Positions 37,501 through 51,001 of a stretch of 64,000 nt of DNA are shown one piece after another. The stretch is from Tragulus kanchil. Lineage: Eukaryota; Chordata; Mammalia; Artiodactyla; Tragulidae. Position numbers and translations under genes: made by a program. Location: the NCBI GenBank assembly GCA_022376925.1, contig JAIOJX010000031.1, positions 139,270,854 through 139,334,853 on the forward strand, in the 5' to 3' direction. Position 1 is the stretch's first letter, and every line of letters starts with the position of its first letter. The notes beneath the pieces were generated by a model. It saw nothing but the letters and a program-made list of their open reading frames with translations, was not told the DNA's origin and did no database searches.

Positions 37501-40500
37501 AGTGTTGCTTTAGAGTCTTGTAATCTAAAATGAATCTCAGCTGCTATGGAAGCATTTTCAGTGAACCTATTTAGAAAAATTAAGGGTAAATAAGGCTTTA
37601 TGTAATCTTGTATGCTGTCTTGTTTCTCTGTCTTCTCCTTTTTGTTTTTCTAACATTTGTTTCAGAGAGAGATCAGCCCTTTCAACGATAGTTTGTCCTT
37701 GAGGATTATAAGGAATACCTGTAGAATGCTTAATATTCCAGGTGTTTAGGAACTTTTGCAGAACTTTTACTAATGTACGTGGGTCCATTATCAGGCTTTA
37801 ATTGTTTAGGAAGGCCCATAACTGCAAAACATGCATACAAATGTTGAATAACATGATGAGCTATTTCTCCAGAGAGTGCAAAGGCCCAAATAAAATGAGG
37901 ACATGTATCTACACTAACATGAACAGAAGAAAGTTTACCAAAGGAAGGGACATGCATTACATCCATCTGCCATAGATCATTAGGCTGCAGTCTTCAGGGG
38001 CTACAGTCAGATTCAGATTGGGTAGGGCTATTAATGATCTGACAAGATGGGCAAGTCCAAAGTATAGCTTTAGCTTGAGCCCAGGTGATATCAAATCGAT
38101 GTATTTACATGTGTTAATTTATGAAAGTAAAGAGTTTCATCTAGAACAGGGGCAACCAGGCAGTTGCCCTGTTGATTTCCAAGAGTCAAAGGTCCTGGAA
38201 GGGAAGCATGACATCTAATATGTGTAATATAAAAGGGGCTTTACATTGCCTAACCATCAACTGTAATTGTGTAAATAACTGAAAAAGAGTGTCCAACAAG
38301 AATTGTTTCAATAAAACAGTTTCTATAAGATTAGTAGTATGTACCACATAGGCGGAATCAGGCAAAATGTTAATGACCTGGCGGAGGTCTTTTAGGGCAC
38401 TAATAACTGCATACAGTTCTGCCTGTTGAACAGGCAATCCAGGAGTGGAAATAGGCTTGGTTCTGTATCCAATATATCTGGCTTGCCCATTGCTAGAAGC
38501 ATCCAGTAAAAATTATTATATTTTATACTGGCATTGTCAAAAACAATATGAACTAGAAAAGCATTATTTAATGGATCTTTCCACCCTATTTTTAAAAGGA
38601 AAGTGTTGCTTTAGAGTCTTGTAATCTAAAATGAATCTCAGCTGCTATGGAAGCATTTTCAGTGAACCTATTTAGAAAAATTAAGGGTAAATAAGGCTTT
38701 ATGTAATCTCGTATGCCGTCTTCTTCCTGTAAAAACTCCTTTTTGTTTTTCTAACATTTGTTTCAGAGAGAGATCAGCCCTTTCAACGATAGTTTGTCCT
38801 TGAGGATTATAAGGAATACCTGTAGAATGCTTAATATTCCAGGTGTTTAGGAACTTTTGCAGAACTTTTACTAATGTACGTGGGTCCATTATCAGGCTTT
38901 AATTGTTTAGGAAGGCCCATAACTGCAAAACATGCATACAAATGTTGAATAACATGATGAGCTATTTCTCCAGAGAGTGCAAAGGCCCAAATAAAATGAG
39001 GACATGTATCTACACTAACATGAACAGAAGAAAGTTTACCAAAGGAAGGGACATGCATTACATCCATCTGCCATAGATCATTAGGCTGCAGTCTTCAGGG
39101 GCTACAGTCAGATTCAGATTGGGTAGGGCTATTAATGATCTGACAAGATGGGCAAGTCCAAAGTATAGCTTTAGCTTGAGCCCAGGTGATATCAAATCGA
39201 TGTATTTACATGTGTTAATTTATGAAAGTAAAGAGTTTCATCTAGAACAGGGGCAACCAGGCAGTTGCCCTGTTGATTTCCAAGAGTCAAAGGTCCTGGA
39301 AGGGAAGCATGACATCTAATATGTGTAATATAAAAAGGGGCTTTACATTGCCTAACCATCAACTGTAATTGTGTAAATAACTGAAAAAGAGTGTCCAACA
39401 AGAATTGTTTCAATAAAACAGTTTCTATAAGATTAGTAGTATGTACCACATAGGCGGAATCAGGCAAAATGTTAATGACCTGGCGGAGGTCTTTTAGGGC
39501 ACTAATAACTGCATACAGTTCTGCCTGTTGAACAGGCAATCCAGGAGTGGAAATAGGCTTGGTTCTGTATCCAATATATCTGGCTTGCCCATTGCTAGAA
39601 GCATCAGTAAAAGTTATTATATTTTTATCAGTAAAAATTATTATTATTTTAGTACTCGAGGTAAAAATCCATTGAGTTCTTTTTATAAATTGTAAAATAG
39701 GCTTCTTTGGATTGTGATTATCTATGAAACCCACCAAATTAGCAAAAACTATTTGCCAATCTACTGACGTTTGTACACATGCTGAAATTTGTTTAGTAGT
39801 TACATTCAGAATAATATGAGATGGATCCATACCAGTGAGCTGAACACTCCTATTTTGTCCTTTAATAACTGACTGAGCTGTCAACTCTCGATATGGAGAA
39901 ATAGACTTTACCAAAATATTAGGTAAAAATAGCCATTCCACTAACTTATCACCCTGCATGAGGAACCAGTGAGGAAATGGAGAGAAGGAAGAATCAGTAA
40001 CTGTAAAACAGACCCAGGGGAAACAGTTGAATTTGAAAAGAAGAAATATTTTGTTCCACTACCTGTAATTCTACCAGAGCCTCAGGGGTTAATGCTCTAG
40101 GGCTATTAAGAGATACGTCTCCTTCTAGTAACAAAAAGGGATTAGATGATGCATATGTTGGAATGCCCAAATAAGGGCGCAGTCAATTAATGTCTCCCAA
40201 TAATTTTTGTAAATCATTGAGAGTTCGAGTTTGATCCCGTCTTAACACTACCTTTTGAGGTTGGACTATGGTCCTATCAACCACAGTTCCCGAACATTCA
40301 TAAGGTTCTTGAAACTGAACTTTTTCAGGTACAATTTTAAGTCCAACTTGATTTAAACATGTCTGCGGCAGGGAATATGCTTCCTGTAAGATCTTAAAAT
40401 CTGGGGATGCACAAAGGATATATGTATAATGTATAAGATTGAGGGATTAGTTGATGAACAGAGCTAAAGCTTTCGCCACAAAATTTTGACACATAGTGGC

Positions 40501-43500
40501 GCTGTTAAGCAGTCCTTGGGGTAGCACTTTCCATCGATAACGTTTTCTAGGCTCTATCTTATTAAGCGATGATACAGAAAAAGCAAATTTTTCTTTATCA
40601 GCATGATACAGAGGAAGAATATAGAAACAGTCTTTAAAAATCGATAATCAGTAATGACCAAATGGCTGAAATCATAGTGTGGGATGGCAACTCAGGTTGC
40701 AAAGCCCCCCTAGGCTGAATGGCTTCATTCCCCCTTTCTAAGATCTGTAAGCAATCGCCATTTTCCAGATTTCTTTTTAATAGGGAAAATAGAATGCCAA
40801 GGACTAAAAGATTCCTCTATATTATTTTTATCTAGTTGTTCTTGAACCAACAAATGAACAACTTCTAACTTTTTTTTGGTTAAAGGCCACTGCTCAACCC
40901 AGATAGATGTTGTATTTTTCCAGCCTAAAGGGATCGGTTCTGGGGAAGGCACTTTTACAAGCGGTGACTACTAGGCAAAAGGCGAGGATCCTAAGCCCTG
41001 TGGGTCAATATGCATTTCAGCCTGGAGTGGAAAACGTATCAGTTGCCTCTACATGCTTTAGCTGCCTAATGATGGCCCCGTGCAACCGTGCAATAAATTC
41101 AGTATAAGGTTCTTTAGCCCCTTGAATAATTTTCTAGAAAGAAGTAGATATTTGGCCCTGAGATTCTATTTTTTCCCAAGCTCTTAAGCAACAATGTCTT
41201 ACTTGTTCAATGGCCTGGTCATGCATCATTCTTTGATCCTGTACTCATCCCCAATTGCCTGAGCCAATAAGCTGATCCAAAGAAATCAGAATTTGTTGTG
41301 CCTGATTATGGGCAGCCATGGTCTCTGCATGGTCACACCACCAAGTTTTAAACTGAAGAAGTTCTCTAGGTGCTAAGACAGTAATTATTCCCAATTTTAA
41401 AAGAGTATTCCCAATTTTAAGTCCAACCTTAAATTTAAACATGTCTTTGCCGCAGGAATATGCTTCCTGTAAGATCTTAAAATCTGGGGATGCACAAAGG
41501 ATATATGTATAATGTATAAGATTGAGGGATTAGTTGATGAACAGAGCTAAAGCTTTCGCCACAAAATTTTGACACATAGTGGCGCTGTTAAGCAGTCCTT
41601 GGGGTAGCACTTTCCATCGATAACGTTTTCTAGGCTCTATCTTATTAAGCGATGATACAGAAAAAGCAAATTTTTCTTTATCAGCATGATACAGAGGAAG
41701 AATATAGAAACAGTCTTTAAAAATCGATAATCAGTAATGACCAAATGGCTGAAATCATAGTGTGGGATGGCAACTCAGGTTGCAAAGCCCCCCTAGGCTG
41801 AATGGCTTCATTCCCCCTTTCTAAGATCTGTAAGCAATCGCCATTTTCCAGATTTCTTTTAATAGGAAAATAGAATGCCAAGGACTAAAAGATTCCTCTA
41901 TATTATTTTTATCTAGTTGTTCTTGAACCAACAAATGAACAACTTCTAACTTTTTTGGTTAAAGGCCACTGCTCAACCCAGATAGATGTTGTATTTTTCC
42001 AGCCTAAAGGGATCGGTTCTGGGGAAGGCACTTTTACAAGCGGTGACTACTAGGCAAAAGGCGAGGATCCTAAGCCCTGTGGGTCAATATGCATTTCAGC
42101 CTGGAGTGGAAAACGTATCAGTTGCCTCTACATGCTTTAGCTGCCTAATGATGGCCCCGTGCAACCGTGCAATAAATTCAGTATAAGGTTCTTTAGCCCC
42201 TTGAATAATTTTCTAGAAAGAAGTAGATATTTGGCCCTGAGATTCTATTTTTTCCCAAGCTCTTAAGCAACAATGTCTTACTTGTTCAATGGCCTGGTCA
42301 TGCATCATTCTTTGATCCTGTACTCATCCCCAATTGCCTGAGCCAATAAGCTGATCCAAAGAAATCAGAATTTGTTGTGCCTGATTATGGGCAGCCATGG
42401 TCTCTGCATGGTCACACCACCAAGTTTTAAACTGAAGAAGTTCTCTAGGTGCTAAGACAGTACAGGCCAGAGTTGCCTGATCTGATGGAATTAGGGGACT
42501 CCCCTCAGCTAATCCTTGTAAAATTCCCCGAGTACAAGGAGAGTTAACTCCATAATTTTGAGCTGCTTGTTTTAACTCTTTCAAAACTTTCAATGGTATC
42601 TGTTCATGTATTGCCACATATACTCCATCTGTGTTGGAGGATCAACCCCAGGGACCACCCATTCATGAATAGTGACTGGAAATGCCCTCTGCATGGCGTC
42701 TAAATCTCCTTCCTGTTTAGCCTGCAAAATTCCTTTCTGTAAAGGAGACAACATTAGTGGCTTAGGCGTAGCTGATACTAGGCTCAACCCGGCCAGGGAG
42801 GGTGCCAGAGGAGGAGGTGGCAGAAAATCTCTCTCCTCAAAAGTAGGGGTACTATGCCCATGAGTCCTCTCTCACAAAGTATCCTGTCCTTCCAGAAAGG
42901 TATATTCCAGACTAGCAGTAGATACCTCTTCTCCCTCATCAAAACTATCATCTGAGTGGTCCGAAACCTGCAATGGTTCCAATACAGATTTAATAAGAGC
43001 CCATGTTGACCAAGTAGATATCGGCAAAAGGGTGCCTTTAAAATGCAACTTCTTAAGCTCATGGCCTACCTCTTCCCATGTTTTAAGATCTCAAGTCCCT
43101 AAAGAAGGAAACCAAGTACAATGCTTTTCTATAGATTGCAAAAGCTCCAATAGCCGCCCTTTACTAATTTCCGCTCCTCCTGTTTTCAGGCTCTGTCTTA
43201 AAAGACAAATATATGGGTGGTGTTGTTCCGAAGTTCTGGAATTTCCCATACGTTACCCTGCTATTTCCTGAGAGGGTCACTTACCAGCAGGAATCTGTCA
43301 GGACGTGCCCAATAAATTAAAAAGTTGCCTCTACATGCTTTAGCTGCCTAATGATGGCCCTGCAACCATGCAATAAATTCAGTATAAGGTTCTTTAGGCC
43401 CTTGAGTGATTTTCTAGAAAGAAGTAGATATTTGGCCCTGAGATTCTATTTTTTCCCAAGCTCTTAAGCAACAATGTCTTACTTGTTCAATGGCCTGGTC

Positions 43501-46500
43501 ATGCATCATTCTTTGATCCTGTACTCATCCCCAATTGCCTGAGCCAATAAGCTGATCCAAAGAAATCAGAATTTGTTGTGCCTGATTATGGGCAGCCATG
43601 GTCTCTGCATGGTCACACCACCAAGTTTTAAACTGAAGAAGTTCTCTAGGTGCTAAGACAGTACAGGCCAGAGTTGCCTGATCTGATGGAATTAGGGGAC
43701 TCCCCTCAGCTAATCCTTGTAAAATTCCCCGAGTACAAGGAGAGTTAACTCCATAATTTTGAGCTGCTTGTTTTAACTCTTTCAAAACTTTCAATGGTAT
43801 CTGTTCATGTATTGCCACATATACTCCATCTGTGTTGGAGGATCAACCCCAGGGACCACCCATTCATGAATAGTGACTGGAAATGCCCTCTGCATGGCGT
43901 CTAAATCTCCTTCCTGTTTAGCCTGCAAAATTCCTTTCTGTAAAGGAGACAACATTAGTGGCTTAGGCGTAGCTGATACTAGGCTCAACCCGGCCAGGGA
44001 GGGTGCCAGAGGAGGAGGTGGCAGAAAATCTCTCTCCTCAAAAGTAGGGGTACTATGCCCATGAGTCCTCTCTCACAAAGTATCCTGTCCTTCCAGAAAG
44101 GTATATTCCAGACTAGCAGTAGATACCTCTTCTCCCTCATCAAAACTATCATCTGAGTGGTCCGAAACCTGCAATGGTTCCAATACAGATTTAATAAGAG
44201 CCCATGTTGACCAAGTAGATATCGGCAAAAGGGTGCCTTTAAAATGCAACTTCTTAAGCTCATGGCCTACCTCTTCCCATGTTTTAAGATCTCAAGTCCC
44301 TAAAGAAGGAAACCAAGTACAATGCTTTTCTATAGATTGCAAAAGCTCCAATAGCCGCCCCTTTTCTAATTTCCGCTCCTCCTGTTTTCAGGCTCTGTCT
44401 TACAAGACAAATATATGGGTGGTGTTGTTCCGAAGTTCTGGAATTTCCCATACGTTACCCTGCTATTTCCTGAGAGGGTCACTTACCAGCAGGAATCTGT
44501 CAGAGGCCTCAGTCACCTGTGGCTCCTCTCGGCGTCTCGTCACACGGGTACAAGAGTCTCTTTCCACGAGCCTTCGCCTCCTCAGGCCCCGGGCTCCACA
44601 GTGGGCACCACTTGTCTGCTGAGTGCAGGGAGAATAGTGGGTGCAGCAAGATGTCAAGAAACACACACACACACAGAGAAAGGATGGGAACAGGGAGCTC
44701 AAGACCTCTTGGGTAAAGACCCTGAACACGTTCACCAGTCTGCTTTTATTGCGAGCTTAAGCCTGTAGGTGTTTGCAGGGAATGATATTAGCACGGGCTA
44801 GGACTCAGTCACGGTCCTGGTCAGTAACTACCCTCATGACTCTAAGAATGGAAAGGGCGTGCCGTAGCTGGGGGGCAGCTAGACCAGAAAGAAGTTAAGG
44901 AGTCTCTCCTGCGTGCGCACGCAGCATTCTAACGTGCGCTGACCCGGCGTTCCAAAGGCCACAGCAGGTCTCCCACCTGTGGCTGATCAGTAGGACCCCA
45001 GCTAATGAGCCCATGTGCATCGAATCAACCTGTTTTTGTCTTAGTTCTTTCTGTTATGTTTCTCATTCCCAATTTACTTTTCTCCTGGCTCGATCAAAGC
45101 TGCAAAAACCTCCACCAACTTGTTTCCCCACAACAACTGTCCGCATTGTGCCCAACAAAAAGTTCTCTATTTCTTTTTCCTTTAATGCACCAAAGCCCTT
45201 GTAACCAAGTGGTAGTTACTTGTCCATCAGAATTAAATCTGATTGGCTCTCCATGTAGTGCAAGATCCTGGTCTGAACCCAAGAAGAGCTATTCAGTGGA
45301 AAAACTGTGAAATCCAAGTAGATATCGGCAAAGGGTGCCTTTAAAATGCAACTTCTTAAGCTCATGGCCTACCTCTTCCCATGTTTTAAGATCTCAAGTC
45401 CCTAAAGAAGGAAACCAAGTACAATGCTTTTCTATAGATTGCAAAAGCTCCAATAGCCGCCCTTTACTAATTTCCGCTCCTCCTGTTTTCAGGCTCTGTC
45501 TTAAAAGACAAATATATGGGTGGTGTTGTTCCGAAGTTCTGGAATTTCCCATACGTTACCCTGCTATTTCCTGAGAGGGTCACTTACCAGCAGGAATCTG
45601 TCAGAGGCCTCAGTCACCTGTGGCTCCTCTCGGCGTCTCGTCACACGGGTACAAGAGTCTCTTTCCACGAGCCTTCGCTCCTCAGGCCCCGGGCTCCACA
45701 GTGGGCACCACTTGTCTGCTGAGTGCAGGGAGAATAGTGGGTGCAGCAAGATGTCAAGAAACACACACACACACAGAGAAAGGATGGGAACAGGGAGCTC
45801 AAGACCTCTTGGGTAAAGACCCTGAACACGTTCACCAGTCTGCTTTTATTGCGAGCTTAAGCCTGTAGGTGTTTGCAGGGAATGATATTAGCACGGGCTA
45901 GGACTCAGTCACGGTCCTGGTCAGTAACTACCCTCATGACTCTAAGAATGGAAAGGGCGTGCCGTAGCTGGGGGGCAGCTAGACCAGAAAGAAGTTAAGG
46001 AGTCTCTCCTGCGTGCGCACGCAGCATTCTAACGTGCGCTGACCCGGCGTTCCAAAGGCCACAGCAGGTCTCCCACCTGTGGCTGATCAGTAGGACCCCA
46101 GCTAATGAGCCCATGTGCATCGAATCAACCTGTTTTTGTCTTAGTTCTTTCTGTTATGTTTCTCATTCCCAATTTACTTTTCTCCTGGCTCGATCAAAGC
46201 TGCAAAAACCTCCACCAACTTGTTTCCCCACAACAACTGTCCGCATTGTGCCCAACAAAAAGTTCTCTATTTCTTTTTCCTTTAATGCACCAAAGCCCTT
46301 GTAACCAAGTGGTAGTTACTTGTCCATCAGAATTAAATCTGATTGGCTCTCCATGTAGTGCAAGATCCTGGTCTGAACCCAAGAAGAGCTATTCAGTGGA
46401 AAAACTGTGAAATCCAGAAAAATCTCTGTAACACTCCCATGTTAATTTCTTGTTCCTAGCTTATGTAGGATGTTAACATTAGAGGGAGGGTGTAGCTGTC

Positions 46501-49500
46501 TTTGTAACTCTTCTTTAAGTCTAAAAGTACTCCAAAATAAAAAGTTTAATAAAAAAAAAAAAACAAAACAAGATTTCATCTTATGCACTAAGGGAAGCCC
46601 CACACCTCCCCAAGTTGCTAGTCACTCTCAGTGCCTAAGACCTGCCAGGACACTGAGTGTCTGTGGCTCTTGCTTCCAGGACTATTTCCTTCTCCCTGCT
46701 TGCTGCCAACCCAGACGTGGAACACATCCCTTCTCCCCAGACCTCTCACACGAAGCACCGCTTGTAAGCAGACTTTACTGAGAGTCGGGGCAACAAAGGG
46801 AAATAATTACATCCCAGACGTATACAGCAAACATATTAGAAGTTGATTATGATTCCCTCTTGTTTTGAAGAAGTCCTTCGTCCCCTCTCATCAGGAGCTT
46901 TCTCTGATGGCTCCACTTCCTGCAGGGGTGACTTCCAGATGTGTTGCTCAGCCCAAGACTAGAACTCAAGTCAGACAAGCCAGGCACTCCAAGCACAAGA
47001 CTTAAGGGGCTGGTCTCTCTCAGGCACTTTCCTGAGCTCGAGGGCAAGCACCTCCTTTAGCGTTGCCCCTGGGTACCCTGTTTGCCTCACTCTAGTCCTG
47101 GTTCTGCCCAGCTCTCCCTCTTCTCTCTGTCCTCTCCCTTCTCCCGTCTCTGCCTTCCTTGCTCCACACAATCCCCTTAGCTTCCTATCTCAAGGAATCA
47201 CTTTGGTCCATGTCTCATTCCGCTATGTTTTCCTAAACAAAGGCAGTTCGTCCCTAAGAAACTCTCACGGGCCCCCAGCATCTACCCAGCCCTATCCCCT
47301 ACATTACCACTCTGTTAAAGAGAGCCTGCGTTCCCTTGCCTGAGGCAATACAGCCAACGGCCACTGGGGGTCAGCAGGTGCTCACGCAGACAAGTGCGGC
47401 AGGTGCTCACAGGCACTCAGCCACCACCTGGGCATCCAGGTGTGGTACCCAGGACTGAATCAAGGCTGAGCCTGGGCACGACGAGACGAATGTACTGTGA
47501 AAGTTCTCAGGAGGCCTAACCTGAGTGAGCAGGATCCGGTTTGGGAGTCAAGACCAAGATAAACAGCCTCTAAGAAGCGTGAAGAGGCAGTTAAGGGCTA
47601 AGGCAGGAGTCTAAGAAGGGATAAGTGTGGATATTTTTTTAATTAAAACAAAAAAAACTTTGTGGGGCTTCCCTGGTGGTCCAGTGGGTAAAGACACCGC
47701 CTTGCAGTTTGAGCCCTGACCTGGGAAGATCCCACGTGCTGTGGAGCGACTGGAACTATGTGTCCAACTACCAAGCCAGCACTCTGGAGCGCATGCGCCC
47801 AGAGCTGGTGCTCTGCAGTTTGAAGCCCACAGGCCAAAGAACAAAGATAGATGAAAATAAATAAATGAAAGGCCAACAGAAGTGGCCAAAAAGAAAAAAA
47901 AAAAAAGATGGATGAAAATAAATGGATAAAAGAGGCCCCAAAAAATTTAAAAAAAAAAACCAACAAACAACTTTGTACTTCATATTAGAGTGCAGCCAAT
48001 TAACAAAATTGTGATAGTTTCAGGTGGAGAGCAAAGGGACTCAGCCAATCATACACAGGTGTCCGCTATTCCCCTCACATCCAGGCTGCCACATAACATT
48101 GAGCAGAGTTCCCTGTGCTGTATAGAGGTCCTTGTTGATTATCCGTCTTAAACATAGCAGTGTGTGCCTGTAGATCCCAAACAAGGAGAAGTATTCTAGA
48201 CCAGAACATCTCTTCGAACATCCCCCAGCCCCACCCGGCACCCTCATCACGGGCGTCATTTTTAACAGCCGGCTGTTTTAGTGGTCTTGTCCCCGTGTTA
48301 TCGTGTAGCTTCCTCTCCTGCATGTCCTGATTAGTACTCAGCTTACAGAAGCCCGTGTTGATCTCTGCAGCTCCGCTTTGTAGATTCTACCTGCCTCCGT
48401 CCATCTAAACTGTGTATTCTCTCTCCACAACTCAGGAAATGCGGACTCCTGTCTAGGTCCCTCTCTCCATCCTGCAGCCTGCAAGCCTCTTCCAGCCAGG
48501 GGTGGGACCCACCTTTTCTGTCTCCTTTTCTCAGGGATCACTGCCCTGTGTAGCCAGTGTCTGCCAAGCCCCGGCATCCAGGTGTGGTACCCAGGACTGA
48601 ATCAAGGCTGAGCCTGGGCGACGAGACGAATGTACTGTGAAAGTTCTCAGGAGGCCTAACCTGAGTGAGCAGGATCCGGTTTGGGAGTCAAGACCAAGAT
48701 AAACAGCCTCTAAGAAGCGTGAAGAGGCAGTTAAGGGCTAAGGCAGGAGTCTAAGAAGGGATAAGTGTGGATATTTTTTTAATTAAAACAAAAAAAACTT
48801 TGTGGGGCTTCCCTGGTGGTCCAGTGGGTAAAGACACCGCCTTGCAGTTTGAGCCCTGACCTGGGAAGATCCCACGTGCTGTGGAGCGACTGGAACTATG
48901 TGTCCAACTACCAAGCCAGCACTCTGGAGCGCATGCGCCCAGAGCTGGTGCTCTGCAGTTTGAAGCCCACAGGCCAAAGAACAAAGATAGATGAAAATAA
49001 ATAAATGAAAGGCCAACAGAAGTGGCCAAAAAGAAAAAAAAAAAAAGATGGATGAAAATAAATGGATAAAAGAGGCCCCAAAAAATTTAAAAAAAAAAAC
49101 CAACAAACAACTTTGTACTTCATATTAGAGTGCAGCCAATTAACAAAATTGTGATAGTTTCAGGTGGAGAGCAAAGGGACTCAGCCAATCATACACAGGT
49201 GTCCGCTATTCCCCTCACATCCAGGCTGCCACATAACATTGAGCAGAGTTCCCTGTGCTGTATAGAGGTCCTTGTTGATTATCCGTCTTAAACATAGCAG
49301 TGTGTGCCTGTAGATCCCAAACAAGGAGAAGTATTCTAGACCAGAACATCTCTTCGAACATCCCCCAGCCCCACCCGGCACCCTCATCACGGGCGTCATT
49401 TTTAACAGCCGGCTGTTTTAGTGGTCTTGTCCCCGTGTTATCGTGTAGCTTCCTCTCCTGCATGTCCTGATTAGTACTCAGCTTACAGAAGCCCGTGTTG

Positions 49501-50953
49501 ATCTCTGCAGCTCCGCTTTGTAGATTCTACCTGCCTCCGTCCATCTAAACTGTGTATTCTCTCTCCACAACTCAGGGAAATGGCCGGACTCCTGTCTAGG
49601 TCCCCTCTCTCCATCCTGCAGCCTGCAAGCCTCTTCCAGCCATCTGCCGGGGCTCCCGTGGGACCCACCTTTTCTGTCTCCTTTTCTCAGGGATCACTGC
49701 CCTGTGTAGCCAGTGTCTGAAAAATGCCGTTTCACCTATCGAACCCCAATTTTTAGTTGCTGGAGATGGAGAGATAAATCCAGTTTCTGTTACCTCATCT
49801 TGGCTGACAGCAGAAGTCTCCAATTGGCCTTTCCAAAACACAGTCCTAATTGAGTGCAATCACAAGTTATCAAAAAATTTTAGGAAGTTGGATTTGAATT
49901 GTTAGAAGGGAACTCTGGTGGTGGGCCACTAAAAGGTGCTAGGAAAGCAGTGCGAACACACTTCAGAGTAAATCTTGATAAAGTACAAGCATCTCGGCTA
50001 AGAAAACGGAGTTCCTTTGGTTTTCTCTTCTTGTCCATCTAGGCCAAGGCATATGTCAATGCCAGGCAACGGGGCATTCCTAATGCACAGAGCTGGAGGG
50101 CAGAACCCGCTCTGTCCCTGTGAGGAGAGCGTCAACTCCTGGAGTCCCAAACATAGTTCACCAGAAATCTAACGTGTTCATTCAGCCATGGACTCAGGAA
50201 CACGAGGCATTTTGTCCAAGAGGGTAGCCGGCACCGGCTTCCATAAAATAGCATTGGAACCTGGGCTCACATTTTCCTGAATCTACCACTAATTGTCGTG
50301 ACCTCTTGGGCACATAGCTTAGTCTTTCTGATCTTCCACTTCATTTGTTCAATGGACATGATATTTAGGGAGACTGTAGCACCCTACTCCCTAGGAGGCC
50401 TTTGGAACTTCCTAGGAAGTTTCCCACTTTCTAGGAAGCCTAGGAAGCCTGCCTGAAACATGAGTTACTCAATAAGTGCTAGCTAATATGTACAACTCTC
50501 ATTACCAAGTATAGCAGTGCTCATCTTTCCTGTGTGAGACCTACCTTGATCCAGAAGATCAGATGTCTCAGGAAAGGCTACGACCCTTTCTTCAAGGACT
50601 GTCCATTTGTGTCAGCTCACGATTCTTCTGGAACATTGTACCAGTTTCCACCATGCATAAACAGACGGTGGATGCCACCTGATCCATCACTCTATCAGGG
50701 GCCAGCTCTGAGTTTAGAAAGCTGTACTGGACACAAACATCCCAGTTCAGCCACTGACTCATTATGAGACCTTGCACAAGTCAAAGCCTCTCTCCAGGCC
50801 ATTGTTCTTCCTTGTACATAATTATAGAACATCTAGACCCTCCTAGACATATTCTGGTAAACTTCTTGCATTTTATTCATGAAATCATGCAAGTTTACAG
50901 GAAGAACAATTTTACTTACAAAGGAAAAAGAGGTTAGCATCAATCTAGAAATG

Positions 50954-51001
<48 letters not shown>

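Larger units (their letters stand above)
34471..45132 (-). mobile_element. Defective class II (betaretrovirus-like) endogenous provirus, antisense in C16orf78 intron 3
   Basis: On the minus strand the order is 5' LTR, primer-binding site, gag remnant, reverse transcriptase, RNase H, integrase, env remnant, polypurine tract, 3' LTR. The lysine-tRNA-type primer site, LTR ends starting TGTGGGG and gag/pol motifs place it with betaretrovirus-like (ERV-K type) elements. All genes carry stops and frameshifts. Nucleocapsid and protease appear missing between the capsid homology region and reverse transcriptase, and most of env is absent. The 10.7 kb span contains four artificial-looking ~1.1 kb duplications; collapsed, it would be about 6.1 kb. 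The LTRs differ at very roughly one site in nine by eye, so the insertion is old. No matching target-site duplication is seen. It cannot make a functional virus. Confidence 0.88.
44211..46416. repeat. Tandem duplication 13 (provirus 5' end): 44211-45316 and 45314-46416
   Basis: Offset 1103 to 1100, with no spacer. It doubles the gag leader, primer-binding site and 5' LTR plus about 180 bases of host flank. Confidence 0.95.
47431..49719. repeat. Tandem duplication 14: 47431-48563 and 48573-49719
   Basis: Offset 1142 to 1140 through most of its length, 1156 at the right end. Within the last 150 bases the first copy lacks several bases (e.g. CCAGGGGTGGG for CCATCTGCCGGGGCTCCCGTGGG), as if low-quality. 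Confidence 0.94.

Noticed and set aside
45094..45282. A short minus-strand frame beside the 5' LTR that might be env from another provirus
   Set aside because: Too short, with no retroviral motif and no polypurine tract at the LTR edge. Probably chance.
45713..46232. A third LTR indicating a second, nested provirus
   Set aside because: It is nearly identical to 44613-45132 with identical flanks on both sides, unlike the true LTR pair.
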